Below, in pieces: positions 44,905 to 57,245 of a DNA stretch of 64,000 bases. The translations under genes and the position numbers were made by a program. Position 1 is the first letter of the stretch. Every line of letters begins with the position of its first letter. Source of the DNA: Lonicera japonica (Eukaryota; Streptophyta; Magnoliopsida; Dipsacales; Caprifoliaceae); assembly GCA_021464415.1 (NCBI GenBank), contig CM038468.1:42843001-42907000 (forward strand), read 5' to 3'. The notes beneath the pieces are model-generated. The model was not told where the DNA came from. It saw only the letters and a program-made list of their open reading frames with translations, and ran no database searches.

Positions 44905-45290
44905 TTAAAGGTTTGTTGAATTCAAGGCTTTTAAGTATAATTGGTATCAAGGCCGTTTATGCGGTGTCCATCCTCAATATGTGCTCTACTGTTCTTAGCT
45001 GGTGTGCGTTTTGGGGTTGTGAACTGCCTTGGGAGATTGCCAGTATTATTCTTTATCTCAGGGCTATTGCCTATTGCTGCCTCATTAGACACTTAGACGT
45101 GAGTTTCTCTGTTGTTCAGAGGTGTGTGAACCGTGTGGCTAACTATTCGCAAAGAAAGCTGGGAATGGTTTGGCTTCTAGAGCTGTTTTGTATAGGAAGG
45201 TTCAGAGCCTTTGTTTAGCTGATTTTTATAGTTCTGCATTGTAGGCTTGTAGCCCATGGGCATTTGTTTTGTCCAAAAAAAATCCCATTA
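44905..45290 (+). mobile_element. LINE-type RNase H remnant downstream of TOM9
   Basis: The open part (44898-45218) reads RVT_3-like wording: 'ALNSRLLSIIGIK', 'SWCAFWGCELPWEIASIILY', then 'DVSFSVVQRCVNRVANYSQR' where LINE RNase H domains have '..RxxNxVAHxLAK'. A one-base shift then continues 'GNGLASRAVLYRKVQSLCLA'. It ends near 'gcccatgggcatttgttttgtccaaaaaaaa', resembling the usual tail. The frame is broken and no reverse transcriptase is attached. It could be in the TOM9 3' flank transcript. Confidence 0.6.
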
Positions 45291-47194
45291 TGTGTTGTGC
45301 ACATCTTCTCTATAAACAAACAGTTAGGGTTTCTTACTTTCTTTTGATACGATTGATATGGTAATGTGCTCGAATTTTCTTATGTATTAGGTGACTTGAT
45401 ATCTTGCGGATTCATAGAAAGTTTGATTTTATTTCAAAATGAAATTTGGGATTATGTTTTCGTTTTGATCTTGATTTCAAGTTGAAATTGAAATGTGGAG
45501 TTATGTGTTGGGGTTAAATTTGATTCAGAAATCAGGAAACGAGTTTCATTTCTTTCTTTCTTCTTTCCTTTCTTTTACAATTCAAAGGAGAAAGCCAACT
45601 AAGTTTTAAAGTCTAGTACATAGTTTCTAGTGAAAATGTTATGGAAAAACTTCTTGTACTCGGACTTTCTCTCCTTTTCTACAAGAAGTATGTACATGGG
45701 ATCAAAAGGAGTATGTATATCTATATATGTTTATATGTGATTGCTTCTATGTGATAGATTCAAACTTTCACTAACTTTCACTAACTTTTTTTTTCTATTT
45801 CTATGTGTCTCCCCTCTGGTTTCTCCAGTTTTGGATTTGGTTTCATGCTTTTCTCATTTTGAAAGCACTTGTTTGGTTGATTAGAAACTATCCAAATGTG
45901 TTTGGGGGTTGAGAGAAGGAAAATTAGCTATTTGATGAGGAGGAGCATATGTGAGGATGAGCTATTTTGAAAGCATATCCGTTTGGTTAACCATTCTCTC
46001 TTGAGCTCTAAAAGAGCAAAGCTTTGGAGTGAAAACCGCCTTAGTATCATAGAGGGTCCAACTCTTATTTCATACACCTTTCTACTTTATTATGGTATTT
46101 AAGCATTGAATCACCGGAGTTGGCCCATTGGTTCCAATAGAGATATCGAACCATCCCATTCCTTGCAGGTGCAAATTCTCTTATAGCCAACGGGGCCAAC
46201 GGCAAGCTCATTTTCGCGAGCAATGATTAGTTCCACATTCAATGTGGTTGGGACACCTCGTGTGAAACACTAAAAAAAACAAGAAAATAGAAGCTGGTAT
46301 TTTAGTGTTCACTAACAAATAAGTGGGACTCTTCTTCCGGTTACCAGTCAAATCAATTTGTTTAACAAAATGAGGCAATAGCATATTCTATGATCCTTTC
46401 CATTGCTACAATTAGTCACTTATAGCAAGTAGTGTAATTGTCACCATTAAGGTTAGTGTATTATAGTAGTGAAAAAACTTTAATTCTCAAAACTTGAAAT
46501 TTGTCGGTAAAAAAAGGGAAGGACTTGTTCAAACAAAATTAGATGCACCCACCAACATTGCACCTATAAAATAAACTTTCTTTTCGATTTATGGAATATA
46601 ATCCATATTTTCAACCGAGGGTGTAGGTATATGACAGTGGTAAAGAAAGCTTGCTTGAGTTTAGGGAAGGGGAGGATTTAATCAAGACTTACCGATCTGA
46701 TCTAATCTAAAACTAATTTTGAAAAACTCAAAATAATTGGATTGGTTTCGGTGTTTGGGATGTGTAAACGGATGGCGATCCAATTAATATTTATATATTT
46801 TCCTTTAAAGTGTCACGTCTTTGTGTTATTAGTGTTTATAGTAGAAGCATAATATGTTTCTTTTGTAAATTTGATATATCGATTAATTTGGAACATTTAA
46901 AGTTTTCCGGTAGGTATATTGTTAATTTGCCATGTTGGTCCCTTTTTTCCTTATTCAATTGTGTCGGATTAAAAGTGATCCAATCCATCATTTAATTGAA
47001 TTGGATTATAGTCTATGTTGGTTTAGATTTGATGTCAAATTATAAAATCGACATTGAATTAAATTCGATATAAATAGTCCAAAAATTACTGAATTAAATC
47101 AGATGCTCACCCGATTGAATCTAAAAACTTTAAATTTGAGTCTTGCCTACTAGATACAACATTAATCCCCTTAATTCCCAGTTGTAATAATACG

Positions 47195-47227
<33 letters not shown>

Positions 47228-47652
47228 CAATTCTCAGACTACCTAAGATTAAGGTTAGGAGAGCCATTCATTGAGTCAAACTTGAGTTACACTTAAAGAC
47301 GTGGAGAAACCTTGGTGCCACCTTTTGAAAGTATTGTCAATTTTCAATGAGACATGAATGCTTTGACAATTATATGAGATGGAGCGTAAAATAAAGCAAT
47401 CATAGTACGAAATCTTATTGCTGTTGATATGCTTTTCTATTATTATAACGTTGAAGCCACTTGAAAATTTATGGAATGTTTACATAATGGCACATGCTAG
47501 CTAGCTAGGCTGCTACTATTTGTTCCCTGCTCAATTTACGAAGGCACATTTGGTTTAAAAATAATATATACCAACTATAAGTTGGTACACAAAGGCAGCC
47601 CAAAGTCAATAGGGCTATAGCGGAAAAATTAATGTAAATATGTTGTACAATA
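45291..47652. other. Intergenic, no gene seen
   Basis: The part from 45300 to 46500 has unstructured sequence with CT-rich patches. The part from 46680 to 47150 is a low-complexity stretch with 'gaattggatta' and 'attgaattaaattcga' motifs, probably a decayed MITE. An (AT)n run lies at 47205-47228. Confidence 0.45.
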
Positions 47653-47655
47653 TAA

Positions 47656-48468
47656 GGGTGTGTTTGACGCATCAGATAAGGAGGTGGATAGGATAGGATA
47701 AATGCCGGATATGATAAGAGTCGAAATAGTCGGATAGGAATTTGTGGGATATGATAGAAAAAGAATTAGTCGGATAAGATTTAATAACCTTTGCATTTGA
47801 TGGAGTTCCGGATTAGAAGTCTAGATATTATATAATACAACTTGCTTTTCTTTAAAAAATATATGCAATTTTAATTGTTATGCATATTTTTTTAACTAAT
47901 GCGATTATTTTATTTATAAATAAATTTCGTAAAAAACTCTTTCGAGAGAAAAGTTCTATATCACGTACAATATTTACGAATTAGGCATTAAGTACAATTT
48001 CAAATTATAATGTTACCCCTTTTTCTAAAATTAAAGTTTCTTATAAATATTTTCATTTAATAAAAAAAAATGCCGTATTATAAAAGAAATGAATTTTATT
48101 AGTTGAGTTATTGTGATTTTGGGTGGTTGAAAATTTTCATTAATAAATTTAATTATCTAAAATGTGTAAAAAAAAGATTAAAAAAATAATTTTTATATTC
48201 ATTTAGTTATCCGGCAATCTTGAGATAAAATAATACCACCTATAGGGGTGGTATATATTTATCCGGTTCTAAAAGGATAAAATAATAATTAATCTCGAAT
48301 GCAATCTAGTCCCTTGTTGCGCCAAACATGTGATAGGATTAAAATATCCTATTCACTCTTGCGCCAAACATATGACATGATTTATTTATCCTATCATTTT
48401 CGACAATAAACACTGGATAAGATTAATTAATCATATTCTACTTCTAATCCCGCGCGACAAACACACCC
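47656..48468. mobile_element. Tourist-like element, 813 bp, TAA target duplication
   Basis: The left end GGGTGTGTTTGACGC and the complement of the right end GGGTGTGTTTGTCGC match at 14 of 15 bases. TAA flanks lie at 47653-47655 and 48469-48471. 'ggataggat'-type repeats near the left end pair with 'atcctat' near the right end, extending the inverted-repeat character well inward. No transposase. Confidence 0.8.
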
Positions 48469-48471
48469 TAA

Positions 48472-48515
48472 AGGTGTGTTTGATGCGCCGGATAAAAAGA
48501 TAGGATAGTATTTTT
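48472..48515. mobile_element. Second left end of the same element family, truncated
   Basis: Immediately after the TAA of the 813-bp element, AGGTGTGTTTGATGCGCCGG and then 'ataaaaagataggatag' repeat the left end of that family. I found no matching right end within the next 1.5 kb. Confidence 0.6.
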
Positions 48516-50105
48516 CAATTTACCCTTCATATAATACTTTTTGTGAAAATTTACATATATATAATATTTTTCAAAGTGCACTAGATTTTAAATGGAAATC
48601 TAAACTATACATTTAAAGAGTAATTTATTATTGTGTGAATGACTTGTCTTTAACTAACAATGAGTTTAGTCTAATGCATGTAAATTAACCCAATTTACTC
48701 AATTTTTTTTGAAACATAAAACAAAGGAATACATATTTTTCTCAAATTGTTTATAAATAAGAGATAGAAGTGTGCACCTTTTTAAAAGAGAGTTGATATT
48801 TGGGTAATTAATTGTTACTTGCGTTGATTTAATTATTATTCTAATATATTTTTATTCGCGCGCTGTTCTTTTGTGCAATTTCTTAAATTGTTGTTAGTAC
48901 TCTCGTGTAAATATAAAATATGAGATGCATTCTAATTTATTTGATTCTTTTATGGTGACTTATATCTCGATTATATTGGCACTTTAATCTATATTATGAT
49001 GTTTTTTATTTAGTAAAATTCAGGGTTTTAAATATCTTTTTAACTCAAAAATTATACAGTTTTAAATATTCATGATGTGTTGTAAAAGTATGCATTACTT
49101 TACGTAGTTTAAACGTTACCTTAGATATGGTCAGATGAATAATAATTATTTAATATAGATTGTCCTCCCTTTGTTATGATATCAAAAACTAAAATAGAAT
49201 GCTGATAATTAATCACTAAAAAACAACTAATTGAGGCACTCTCTAATTGCATGTCTACGAGGGTGTCGTTGGACGATAGTGAATTAAATAAACATTTTTC
49301 AATGGATGGACTTATCTTATTGTGGATGTGACACAACAAATAAGCAATTTTCACATTATTTATATAACGAGTTTAGTAAATAATGTAAATATAATGTGAC
49401 ATTAAATAAATGGAGCTTATAACGATATATTGTTTTTTTTTATTATATATATAAAAATAGATGAGGAGTCATTGGAATTTTTATTTTTTAGAAATTGTCT
49501 ATGAACATAAAATAATATCAACTGAACATACACAATATTTAAATGAGTTAATATAAATAATGCCAATTAAATTTACACAATTTTTGAAAAAACGTAAGGC
49601 ATAATATAAAAATAATTGCGTTAGATAGATAGTAAGGAAGCTTTAACATAAAGAATACATCCAGCATGAAAATTACTCAATTATTTCCTTATTTTAAGAA
49701 TTGTGTATAAGTAATTATGTGATATCTCGTAAATTAAATTGTGTAATCAGTTATGTATTAGCCTTAACTAAGTGAAAATTTGAGATTTAAGAACTTAATA
49801 TAGTGTGGTCAAGAAGGTATTGACCATGGGAATGAGGCTTACGGAAGTGTGTTTGTAAGTTGGCCATGGTCAATCATGGCTAAGGCACAATCGATTATGG
49901 ACCCGAGAAAAACAGACTTTAACAAAAAAAATTAGTGTTGACTTGAGATATTTTTAACATTACACCCATTTTAGCTCCATTAAGCCTAAAAAAAACAACC
50001 TAGAACAATTGAGAGAACCTTTAGGAAGGAAGTGAGAAGAAAAAATGGAATTTTTTTAAGGAAATATATTTGTTTTATTAACTACAAGTTACTGTTATAT
50101 TTTTC
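48516..50105. other. Intergenic, AT-rich, no gene seen
   Basis: No recognisable domain on either strand. Open frames are short and of low complexity. Confidence 0.5.
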
Positions 50106-50142
50106 CAATATCAACCTTAGATCGGGTTATCATTAAATGTTA

Positions 50143-52070
50143 GTCTTTGAGGAAGATACCAAAAACGGTGTTTCGTACACGATATGGTTATTATGAGTTC
50201 TTAGTAACGCCTTTCGAGTTAACAAATGCTCAGGCGGGGTTTATGGACCTAATGAATTGTCTTTATCATTTGTACGTCGATCAATTTGTAGTAGTCTTTA
50301 TAGATGACATCCTCATTTTATTCTAAGTCTAATGAGGAATATGAGCAACATTTTCGTATTGCTCTTCAAGTCTTTAAGGACCACCAACTCTATGCAAAAC
50401 TTAGCAAATGCGATTTTTGGATGCATGGAATCTAGTTTTTAGGGCATGTCATTTTAGGGAAAGGTATATCCATTGATTAGACGCTAAAGTAGAAGCTGTT
50501 CTTAAATGGGAAAAACTAATGAATATGACCAAAATTAAAAACTTCTTGGGTTTGGCAAGTTATTATCATTGCTTTGTGAAAGATTTATATCATATCGCTC
50601 TTCTTTTGACTCGGTTAACCCACAAGGGTGATTTGTTTGTATGGGTGTAAAAGGCTTCCATGTTTTGAAAAAGCAGTTGGCGTTGGCTCATGTTCTTTTC
50701 TTACCCGAACATAGTAAGGACTGTGTGATCTGCTATAATGCATTTAGATTGGGTTTGGGAAGTGTACTTATGCAAGAAGAGCACATAGTGGCATATGTTT
50801 CTTGTCAGCTTAAAACACAGTAAAAGATTTGTCCCATACTTGACCTATAATTAACAGCAGTAGACTTTGCACTAAAGATTTAGCGCCATTATTTCTATGG
50901 TGAGAAGTTCAAAGTATATTCAAATCATAGGAGTTTGAAATACATCTTCACCCAAAATGATTTGAACCTTAAACAGAGGCGATGGCAAAGTACTTAGAAG
51001 ACTACGATTTTACCTTGCAATACCATCCGGGTAAGGCTAAAGTAGTAGTCGATGCATTGAGTTGTAAATCTCAAGGGTCTTTAGTCGCCTTAAGTTGTTA
51101 TGAGTGAAAATTGAGACAAGCATTATAACAGTATAACCTTATGGTGAATCGTAACCACAATCAAGCTTATATTTGCAATGTTATTGCCCAACCAACAATT
51201 CAGCAACGAGTTATTAGTGTATAGAGTGACGACCATGCACTTTGGAGTATTGGTGACTTTTTAGCCTCGGGGATCAATTTTGGGGATTACAAACTTAGTG
51301 ATGATAGGGGAATCCGAGTTCAGGGTAGACTAATTGTTCCACAACAGAGTCGAAGTTCGAGGGTACAAAAAGGTATCAAGATTTGTGTAGGAATTTTTGG
51401 TAGAGTAGTATAAAATATGATGCTACAAACTTTATGGCTAAGTGTATGACATGTCAAAGAATGAATATTGAACACCAAAAGCCCACTATGCAACTCTAAC
51501 CTTTACTCATACCTGAATGGAAATGGGATAATATTGCCATGAATGTTATTTCTAGACTACCTAAGGTTCAGGTGGTCAAGATACTATCTGGGTCACCATG
51601 GATACATTGACTAAGTCCACTTATTTCTTCCAAATTTGTAATAATCAAAATGTAGAGAGTCTTGGCTGATTATATGTCCGTGAAATAAGAAAATTTCATG
51701 GGATTCCTCTTTTTGTTGTTTCCAATCGAGATCCACATTTTACTTCCCGATTTTAGGGTGGATTGCAGAAAGTCTTTGGCACTTAGTTGAACCGTGGCAT
51801 CGCTTTTCATCTTCAAACTGATGGTTAATCCGAACATGTTATCCAAATCCTTGAAGATTTATTGAGAGCATGCATCTTATACTTTGAGAGAAATTGGTTC
51901 AAGCATTTATCATTGGTTGAGTATGCATAATTTTCAAGCTAGTATAGGCATGGCACTTTACGAAGTTCTCTATACCGACCATGTAGATCGCTGGTGTGTC
52001 AGTATAAAGTCGAGGAAAAGACCTTGTTAACCTTGAAAATAGTAGAGCAAACTAGCAAAAATATATATTC
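50143..52070 (+). mobile_element. Ty3/gypsy retrotransposon pol remnant
   Basis: The plus strand reads in gypsy order through many stops and shifts. Reverse transcriptase is at 50160-50330 ([20 protein letters not shown], then [11 protein letters not shown] with the catalytic DD). The RNase H-side region is at 50640-50960 (VLFLPEHSKDCVICYNAF, LGSVLMQEEHIVAYVSCQLK). A linker before integrase is at 51000-51070 (YDFTLQYHPGKAKVVVDALS). The integrase zinc-finger and core are at 51420-51800 (KFMAKCMTCQRMN, IPEWKWDNIAMNVISRLPK). The order RT-RNase H-integrase is that of Ty3/gypsy. LTRs were not found, the 5' part (gag, protease) is absent, and the copy is dead. Confidence 0.88.
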
Positions 52071-52772
52071 TATTAGACAACATCCTATTACTATGCAAAG
52101 TCAATAGAAAATTTATTCTAATAAATGAACGCTCTTTTCAACTAGACTACTCACTCGCTTATAAATTTTATCATTTACTATTGCAAATTTTATTTAATTA
52201 ATAAATTAAATAACCACGGTTATATTATACTTTTAGCATCTATAGAAGTGGCTTAATGTTCACCAAATAAAAACAAATTCACCTCATTATTCAAACTCAA
52301 ATCCTGACCCAAAGTGTGATTTACAGCACTAGTCAAACTTCTGAAAATCTCTCCCCTCAGTCATAACCTCCCTTCTTTAACCTAGAGAATATTTCCTCCA
52401 AACATTTAAAATTATTTTGCGAAACCAATTTGTTCTCATTCTCTTCAAATGCTTAAAAATAAACCAAAAACATTAAACAACTAATAAATAAATTATATAT
52501 ATATATTCATCATTCCCGTAAAAACATTATTAAAATACTGTATCATCAAAATACATCTCTTCTTTCACAGCTAGAGAGAAAAGAAAGCTAGTGAGAGGAA
52601 ACAGAAAGATGCTCACCTGCCCCTCATCTCTGCCCATCCAAAGTTTCACTCACTGGTAGGCCATTCAAAAAGCAACTTAAAAAAAGCTCAAACAAATCAA
52701 AACTGCAGCTCTTTCAATCTCCCCTCATTCTTTACCCCTAATTCTTCCATCAATCAAACACTCAAAATCAAA
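52071..52772 (+). promoter_or_regulatory. Upstream region of the plasmodesmata-located protein gene
   Basis: AT-rich sequence with a TATATATATATAT tract at 52494-52506, then purine-rich and CT-rich leader-like sequence (52560-52770) before the ATG at 52773. No defined transcription start can be given. Confidence 0.4.
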
Positions 52773-55700
52773 ATGGGCACAAAACCCATCTCCCTCCTCA
52801 TCCCTCTCTCTCTCCTCCTACTCATTTCCTCTCTCATCCCTCTCTCTAAATCAGCAACCGATTACTCAAACCTAGTCTACAAAGGCTGTGCCAACCAATC
52901 CTTCGCAGATCCGACTGGTATTTACTCCCAAGCCCTCTCCTCCCTCTTCGGCACACTACTCTCTCAATCCTCCAAATCTAAATTTTACAAGACCACAACC
53001 GGCACTTCCCAGTCCACCATAACCGGCCTCTTCCAGTGCCGCGGGGACCTCAGCAACGTCGACTGCTACACCTGCGTCAGCCGCCTCCCGATCCTCACTG
53101 ACAAGCTCTGCTCCGGGCGGCCCATTGCCGCCCGGATCCAGCTCCAAGGGTGCTACATGCTGTACGAGGTATCCGGGTTCGCGCAGATTTCCGGGATGGA
53201 AATGCTGTACAAGACCTGCGGGCGGTCGAATGGTCGAGGCACGGAGTTCGAGGAGAGGAGGGACACGGCCTTATCCGGGCTCGAGAGCGGAGTTGGGAGC
53301 GGCGTTGGCGGGTTTTACACGGGGAGTTACCAGGGAGTTTATGTGTTGGGACAGTGCGAAGGGGATTTAGGGGGAAGTGATTGCGGCGACTGTGTGAAGA
53401 ATGCGGTTCAACAAGCTCAAGTAGAGTGCGGAAGTTCAGTTTCCGGGCAGATTTATTTGCATAAATGCTTTATTAGTTATAACTACTATCCGAACGGGGT
53501 TCCAAAGAGGCAAGATTCTGCTGCTTCTTCGTCGTCGGTGTCGTCTTCGTCTTCTCCTTCTTCAGGTAAAAATTACTTTGATTTTCTTTTGCGTATTACT
53601 TAGTTAATGCATTGCATTTTGTACCAAAAGGTTTTTAAGTCATGAGTGTCTTAAATGGAAAACACAAATTTTAGTTTAAACCACTAAACAAGATTATTTA
53701 TGGGTAATGTTAACTAACTCTTTTATAAATAAAAATAAAAATAATTGGTTATTGTATAATCATTGCATACTGTGTTTTGTTATTTTTATATTTAAATTAT
53801 TAACACTGCCCATTATTTATTACAAAATAAAAAATAGAAGACTTGAGTTAATGCGACAAATATACTATGAGCTGGAACCTCTTTATTGTTTTGATTTTAT
53901 CACGCTAGGCTAATTTTTCGGTGATTTCTCATTGGCCGTATTTATTATTATTGTAGGATAAGATAATTACCTTCACTACCCCTAATTTTTTTTTTTTGGT
54001 TTTTGTTTCGGAGTAACACTATAGCAGTAGTATTTTTAGCTAATGTCAAAGTAAATTGTTATCCTTATTTACAATTGTTGTTCCGGGGGTCGAAATTATT
54101 CACCCTAGGATTTATTGCCGCTTGCTTACTATTGCAGCACATTTTTCAATTATTTTTTGCAAATATAGTCAATATATTAAATAAGTTAAGCGATGAAAAA
54201 CTATAACGAATTTTACACTTCTTTATAACTTCGGTAACATAATTTTTTTATTTTTTTTGACGTTTTTGATAATGAACTTTTGTTTTGTTTTCATTTTGGT
54301 CATAAAATCACCAATAGTTCACTACCAAAAATAAAAATTTGTGATCAAAATGAAAACAAAACAAAAGTTCGTTGTTAAAAATGTCGAAAAAAAAGTATGG
54401 TACTTAAGGTGTAAAAAAGTGTAAAATTCGTTGTATTTTTTGATCATATAGCCTATTAAATATGATTTTAGAAAATAATGTTTTTTTATTACTGAATATA
54501 TTAAAAAAAATAATTTCTTAAATATGACCTAAAATAGAATTATTAATTTCAGTATGACAAGAGCGCATTGATATAACTTTTAAGAACCAAAGGCTGAGGT
54601 TCTGTTTCATAAGTAATTTTTTGAATTCAATGCATGAGATTGATACTTTATAATGTGGGTTGTTGCCATGTGGGCCACTAGATTTTGTTTTTTGGTAACA
54701 TGGGCCACTAGATTTAGTGACTCAAAAGAATTACTTAGAGGGAAAAAAGAAGGTAGATTGAATATCAAATAAACCAGAAGAGCAGAACTCATAGTTAAAA
54801 AATACAAAAATCAAGTCATCACTATAATTTGTAAAATATAAAAAAAAACATAGCCCATTTAGATACTTGTTGTTCGGACATGATTTAAAAATAGATAGCA
54901 CAGGTTTATTTGTAGTTTTTGCTTATAAAATGTATTAATTAAATAAAAAATGGATATTTTGATCTTTTATTTTACATTTTAAAGGGTATTTTGAGTTTAA
55001 TTACACCCCACCTTTTATTTTTCTCTTTGCATCCCACTTTTGATGATTTGTTAATCTTTGTTAAGCGAGTATGATAAATAACATTTTTTGCCCTTAGCCT
55101 TATTCCTTTCTTCTCTCGCATGATATAAATCCTGTAGAGCAAACCATATTGCATTTTTTAGTATATTGATGCGAGATTTGAAATCAAAACTTTTTGTTAG
55201 TCAGGAGTGAATTCTTGCCGCAAGGCTAGTCCTAGTGGTTTCACATTGCATTAGTTTGTGTGTGCTTGATATATATAATTAAATGTGTCACCAATTTAAA
55301 ATATATATATATATATATATTTAATTAGAGATGGCTTGTATAACCACCTTTTTGGTTGTCGGTAATAACTTGTGTCACCACTATCCATATATAGTTTGTA
55401 TCATATGCAAAAAGTGGTGATACAAACTATCACCGACAACCAAAAAAAATAAATATTAAGAGACAAAAAAACTCGTATAATTGGGAGAAAAGCCTCATAA
55501 TTACTTAAATTTTTTTTTTTGTTTGAGGGTTAACCCTAGGCTGTTCAGGCTAACTTTTGCGTATCTCGATTAATCTGCGCTTGCGGTGCATGGCTCCTTT
55601 TAGCCAAGCATTATTTTGAATTGCTTAATATATATAATGTAATATATACATATGTATATATTTATCTAATTGGACATAGCTTGTGTCACCACTTTTTTTA

Positions 55701-57245
55701 TGTAGCTTGTATCTAAATGTCTAATTATGATACAAGCTATATATAGAAAGTGGTGACACAAACTATCACCGACAACCAAAAATAATCAACACTAAGATAC
55801 AAAACCCTCATATATTTAAATATAAATATATGCAAATGTATATATATTTAATTGAAGATAGCTTGTGTCACCACTTTATATTAAGCAATGTTTTACTTAC
55901 TAGGCAATCTTACTGCACGCATTAAATAGATTGTACGTTCACACAATACAATAAAAGTACAACTCATTTAATACACTTGGTAAAAATTACTCGATAAAAA
56001 ACGCATTTTCCCTTTATATATAGCTTGTATCATATGTATAGAAAGTGGTTATACAAATTGGTCTTCTATCATATGTATAGAAAGTGGTGATACAAATTAA
56101 ACCAAGAAAATTCAACACTAAGATACAAAAACCTCATTTAATGGACCACTATCAAATTTATTTATTTTTATCTAATGTTAGCTAAAATTCATATACATTT
56201 TCTATAGCCATTACTTAAAATTTTGACCTCTAGGGGCGTTTGTGTATATTTTTGGGATGTATATATATGTATAAGTGGTGAAGTAGGAAATTGACAGAAG
56301 GATAGAATGGTCATCTGCTTATCTTTTTTAACAAAGATAACACAACTTACTATATATTATGAGGTGCAAAGACAGAAAATAAAAAGTGTTTTCGAGTTTT
56401 CTTGAAAATAAAAATAAAAATAAGTATGGTACACAATGACAAAATATCCCAATAATTTTTTTTGTCAAAATTTGATCCACCTCCTTTTATATGAATGTGA
56501 TCCCAATTCCAAAATCCTTCAATTTTCAAATCACTGTAAAAGAGCTCAATGCACTAGTTGACATCAACATTTAGGAGGGAAAGAGGTTAGAAATTTGATT
56601 CATGTCACTATAATTCCAAAAAAAAAAGAAAAGAATATTAGCGTGACATCCTAGGATACAAAAGGACCCTACAAAAGGTTTAATATCAGTGCTAATATTA
56701 ATATTAGTTGGGTTATTGTTCTTTTTATCTATGGTATTTAACACGTGCCTTGGGGGCACATGTTATATTAGCATGACTCATTTAAAATTTAGAAGTCACT
56801 ACACGTACGTTCCTACAATATGATTTTTAGTGACACTTTTTGTTACATGCCTACATATAACAAAAAGTAGTGACTTCTTTAAATTTTAAATGAGTCATGA
56901 AACTATTAGCACTCTAATGAAATATCCTAGCATGTCAAAATTTGTCAGAAATATATATAAAATGTCCGAAAAAAATGTATTAAAAGTGTCACTAAAAATC
57001 ATATTGCAGGAACGGGATCAACGGGGAAGACGGTGGCAATTATAGTAGGAGGGGCAGCAGGAGTGGGGTTTCTAGTTATATGTATGCTCTTTGCTAGAAG
57101 TGTATTGAAGAAACGTGATGGTAAATTAAGCTCATAGATAGTTTATTAATTTGAGAATTAGATCAATTTTATTTTTTAGCTCTTGTTAATATTGTTGTCT
57201 TTCAAAAGCTAATGTGGGATTTTTATATGTTTTGCAGATTATTGA
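52773..57245 (+). CDS. Plasmodesmata-located protein (PDLP), two DUF26 domains and one membrane span
   Basis: Three exons join in phase to 303 residues: 52773-53565, 57010-57120, and 57238-57245 (last codons D-Y-stop). A signal peptide is at residues 1-27 (LLIPLSLLLLISSLIPLS). The first DUF26 (Gnk2) domain has the C-X8-C-X2-C motif at Cys89, 98, 101 (CRGDLSNVDCYTC). The second has it at Cys195, 204, 207 (CEGDLGGSDCGDC). A Ser-rich stalk (about 250-265) precedes a span at about 272-294 (VAIIVGGAAGVGFLVICMLF), and a very short basic tail (ARSVLKKRDDY) ends the protein. There is no kinase domain, which separates PDLPs from CRK receptor kinases. PDLPs sit in plasmodesmata and limit cell-to-cell movement through callose. 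Cysteine-rich secreted proteins are excluded by the TM exon. Exon 1 is GC-rich. Intron 1 is 3.4 kb and full of foldback repeats, some reaching the exon 2 acceptor. Confidence 0.9.
54204..54436. mobile_element. Foldback MITE in PDLP intron 1
   Basis: Two arms of about 110 bp pair end to end: 'aacgaattttacacttcttt...' on the left against the complement of '...gtgtaaaattcgttgt' on the right. The best-conserved block is 'gaacttttgttttgtttt' with 'aaaacaaaacaaaagttc'. The loop is centred near 54315. No coding content. Only a TA or shorter target duplication is possible. Confidence 0.8.
55299..55320. repeat. (AT)n microsatellite
   Basis: About 11 AT units in PDLP intron 1. Confidence 0.9.
55331..56135. 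repeat. Family of four related hairpin repeats in PDLP intron 1
   Basis: Copies lie at about 55331-55470, 55674-55812, 55855-55885 (fragment) and 56014-56138. They share 'agcttgtgtcaccact', 'gtggtgacacaaactatcac' and 'cgacaaccaaaaa', followed by 'caacactaagatacaaaa..ctcat'. In copy 1 the arms 'tttttggttgtcggt' (55348) and 'accgacaaccaaaaa' (55432) pair, as do 'gtgtcaccact' and 'agtggtgatac'. They look like local copies of one foldback MITE. Confidence 0.75.
55541..55612. repeat. Short dispersed repeat, copy 1
   Basis: 'ggctaacttttgcgtatctc' then 'gattaatctgcgcttgcgg' recurs with small changes at 58790-58860, both in the same orientation. It resembles plant sequence found around SINE-like repeats, but I cannot assign a family. 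Confidence 0.5.
56773..57008. repeat. Two interleaved inverted repeats ending at the PDLP exon 2 acceptor
   Basis: Arm A1 (56773-56802, 'atgactcatttaaaatttag' on) pairs with A2 (56867-56898). Arm B1 (56813-56840, 'caatatgatttttagtgaca' on) pairs with B2 (56982-57009, 'tgtcactaaaaatcatattg' on). The order is A1-B1-A2-B2, so the two hairpins cannot both form as simple nested stems. B2 runs into the CAG acceptor of exon 2 at 57009. Confidence 0.8.

Noticed and set aside
53125..53380. Two overlapping open frames inside the PDLP first exon
   Set aside because: They are out-of-frame shadows of GC-rich DUF26 coding sequence, with no domain and high Arg/Gly content.
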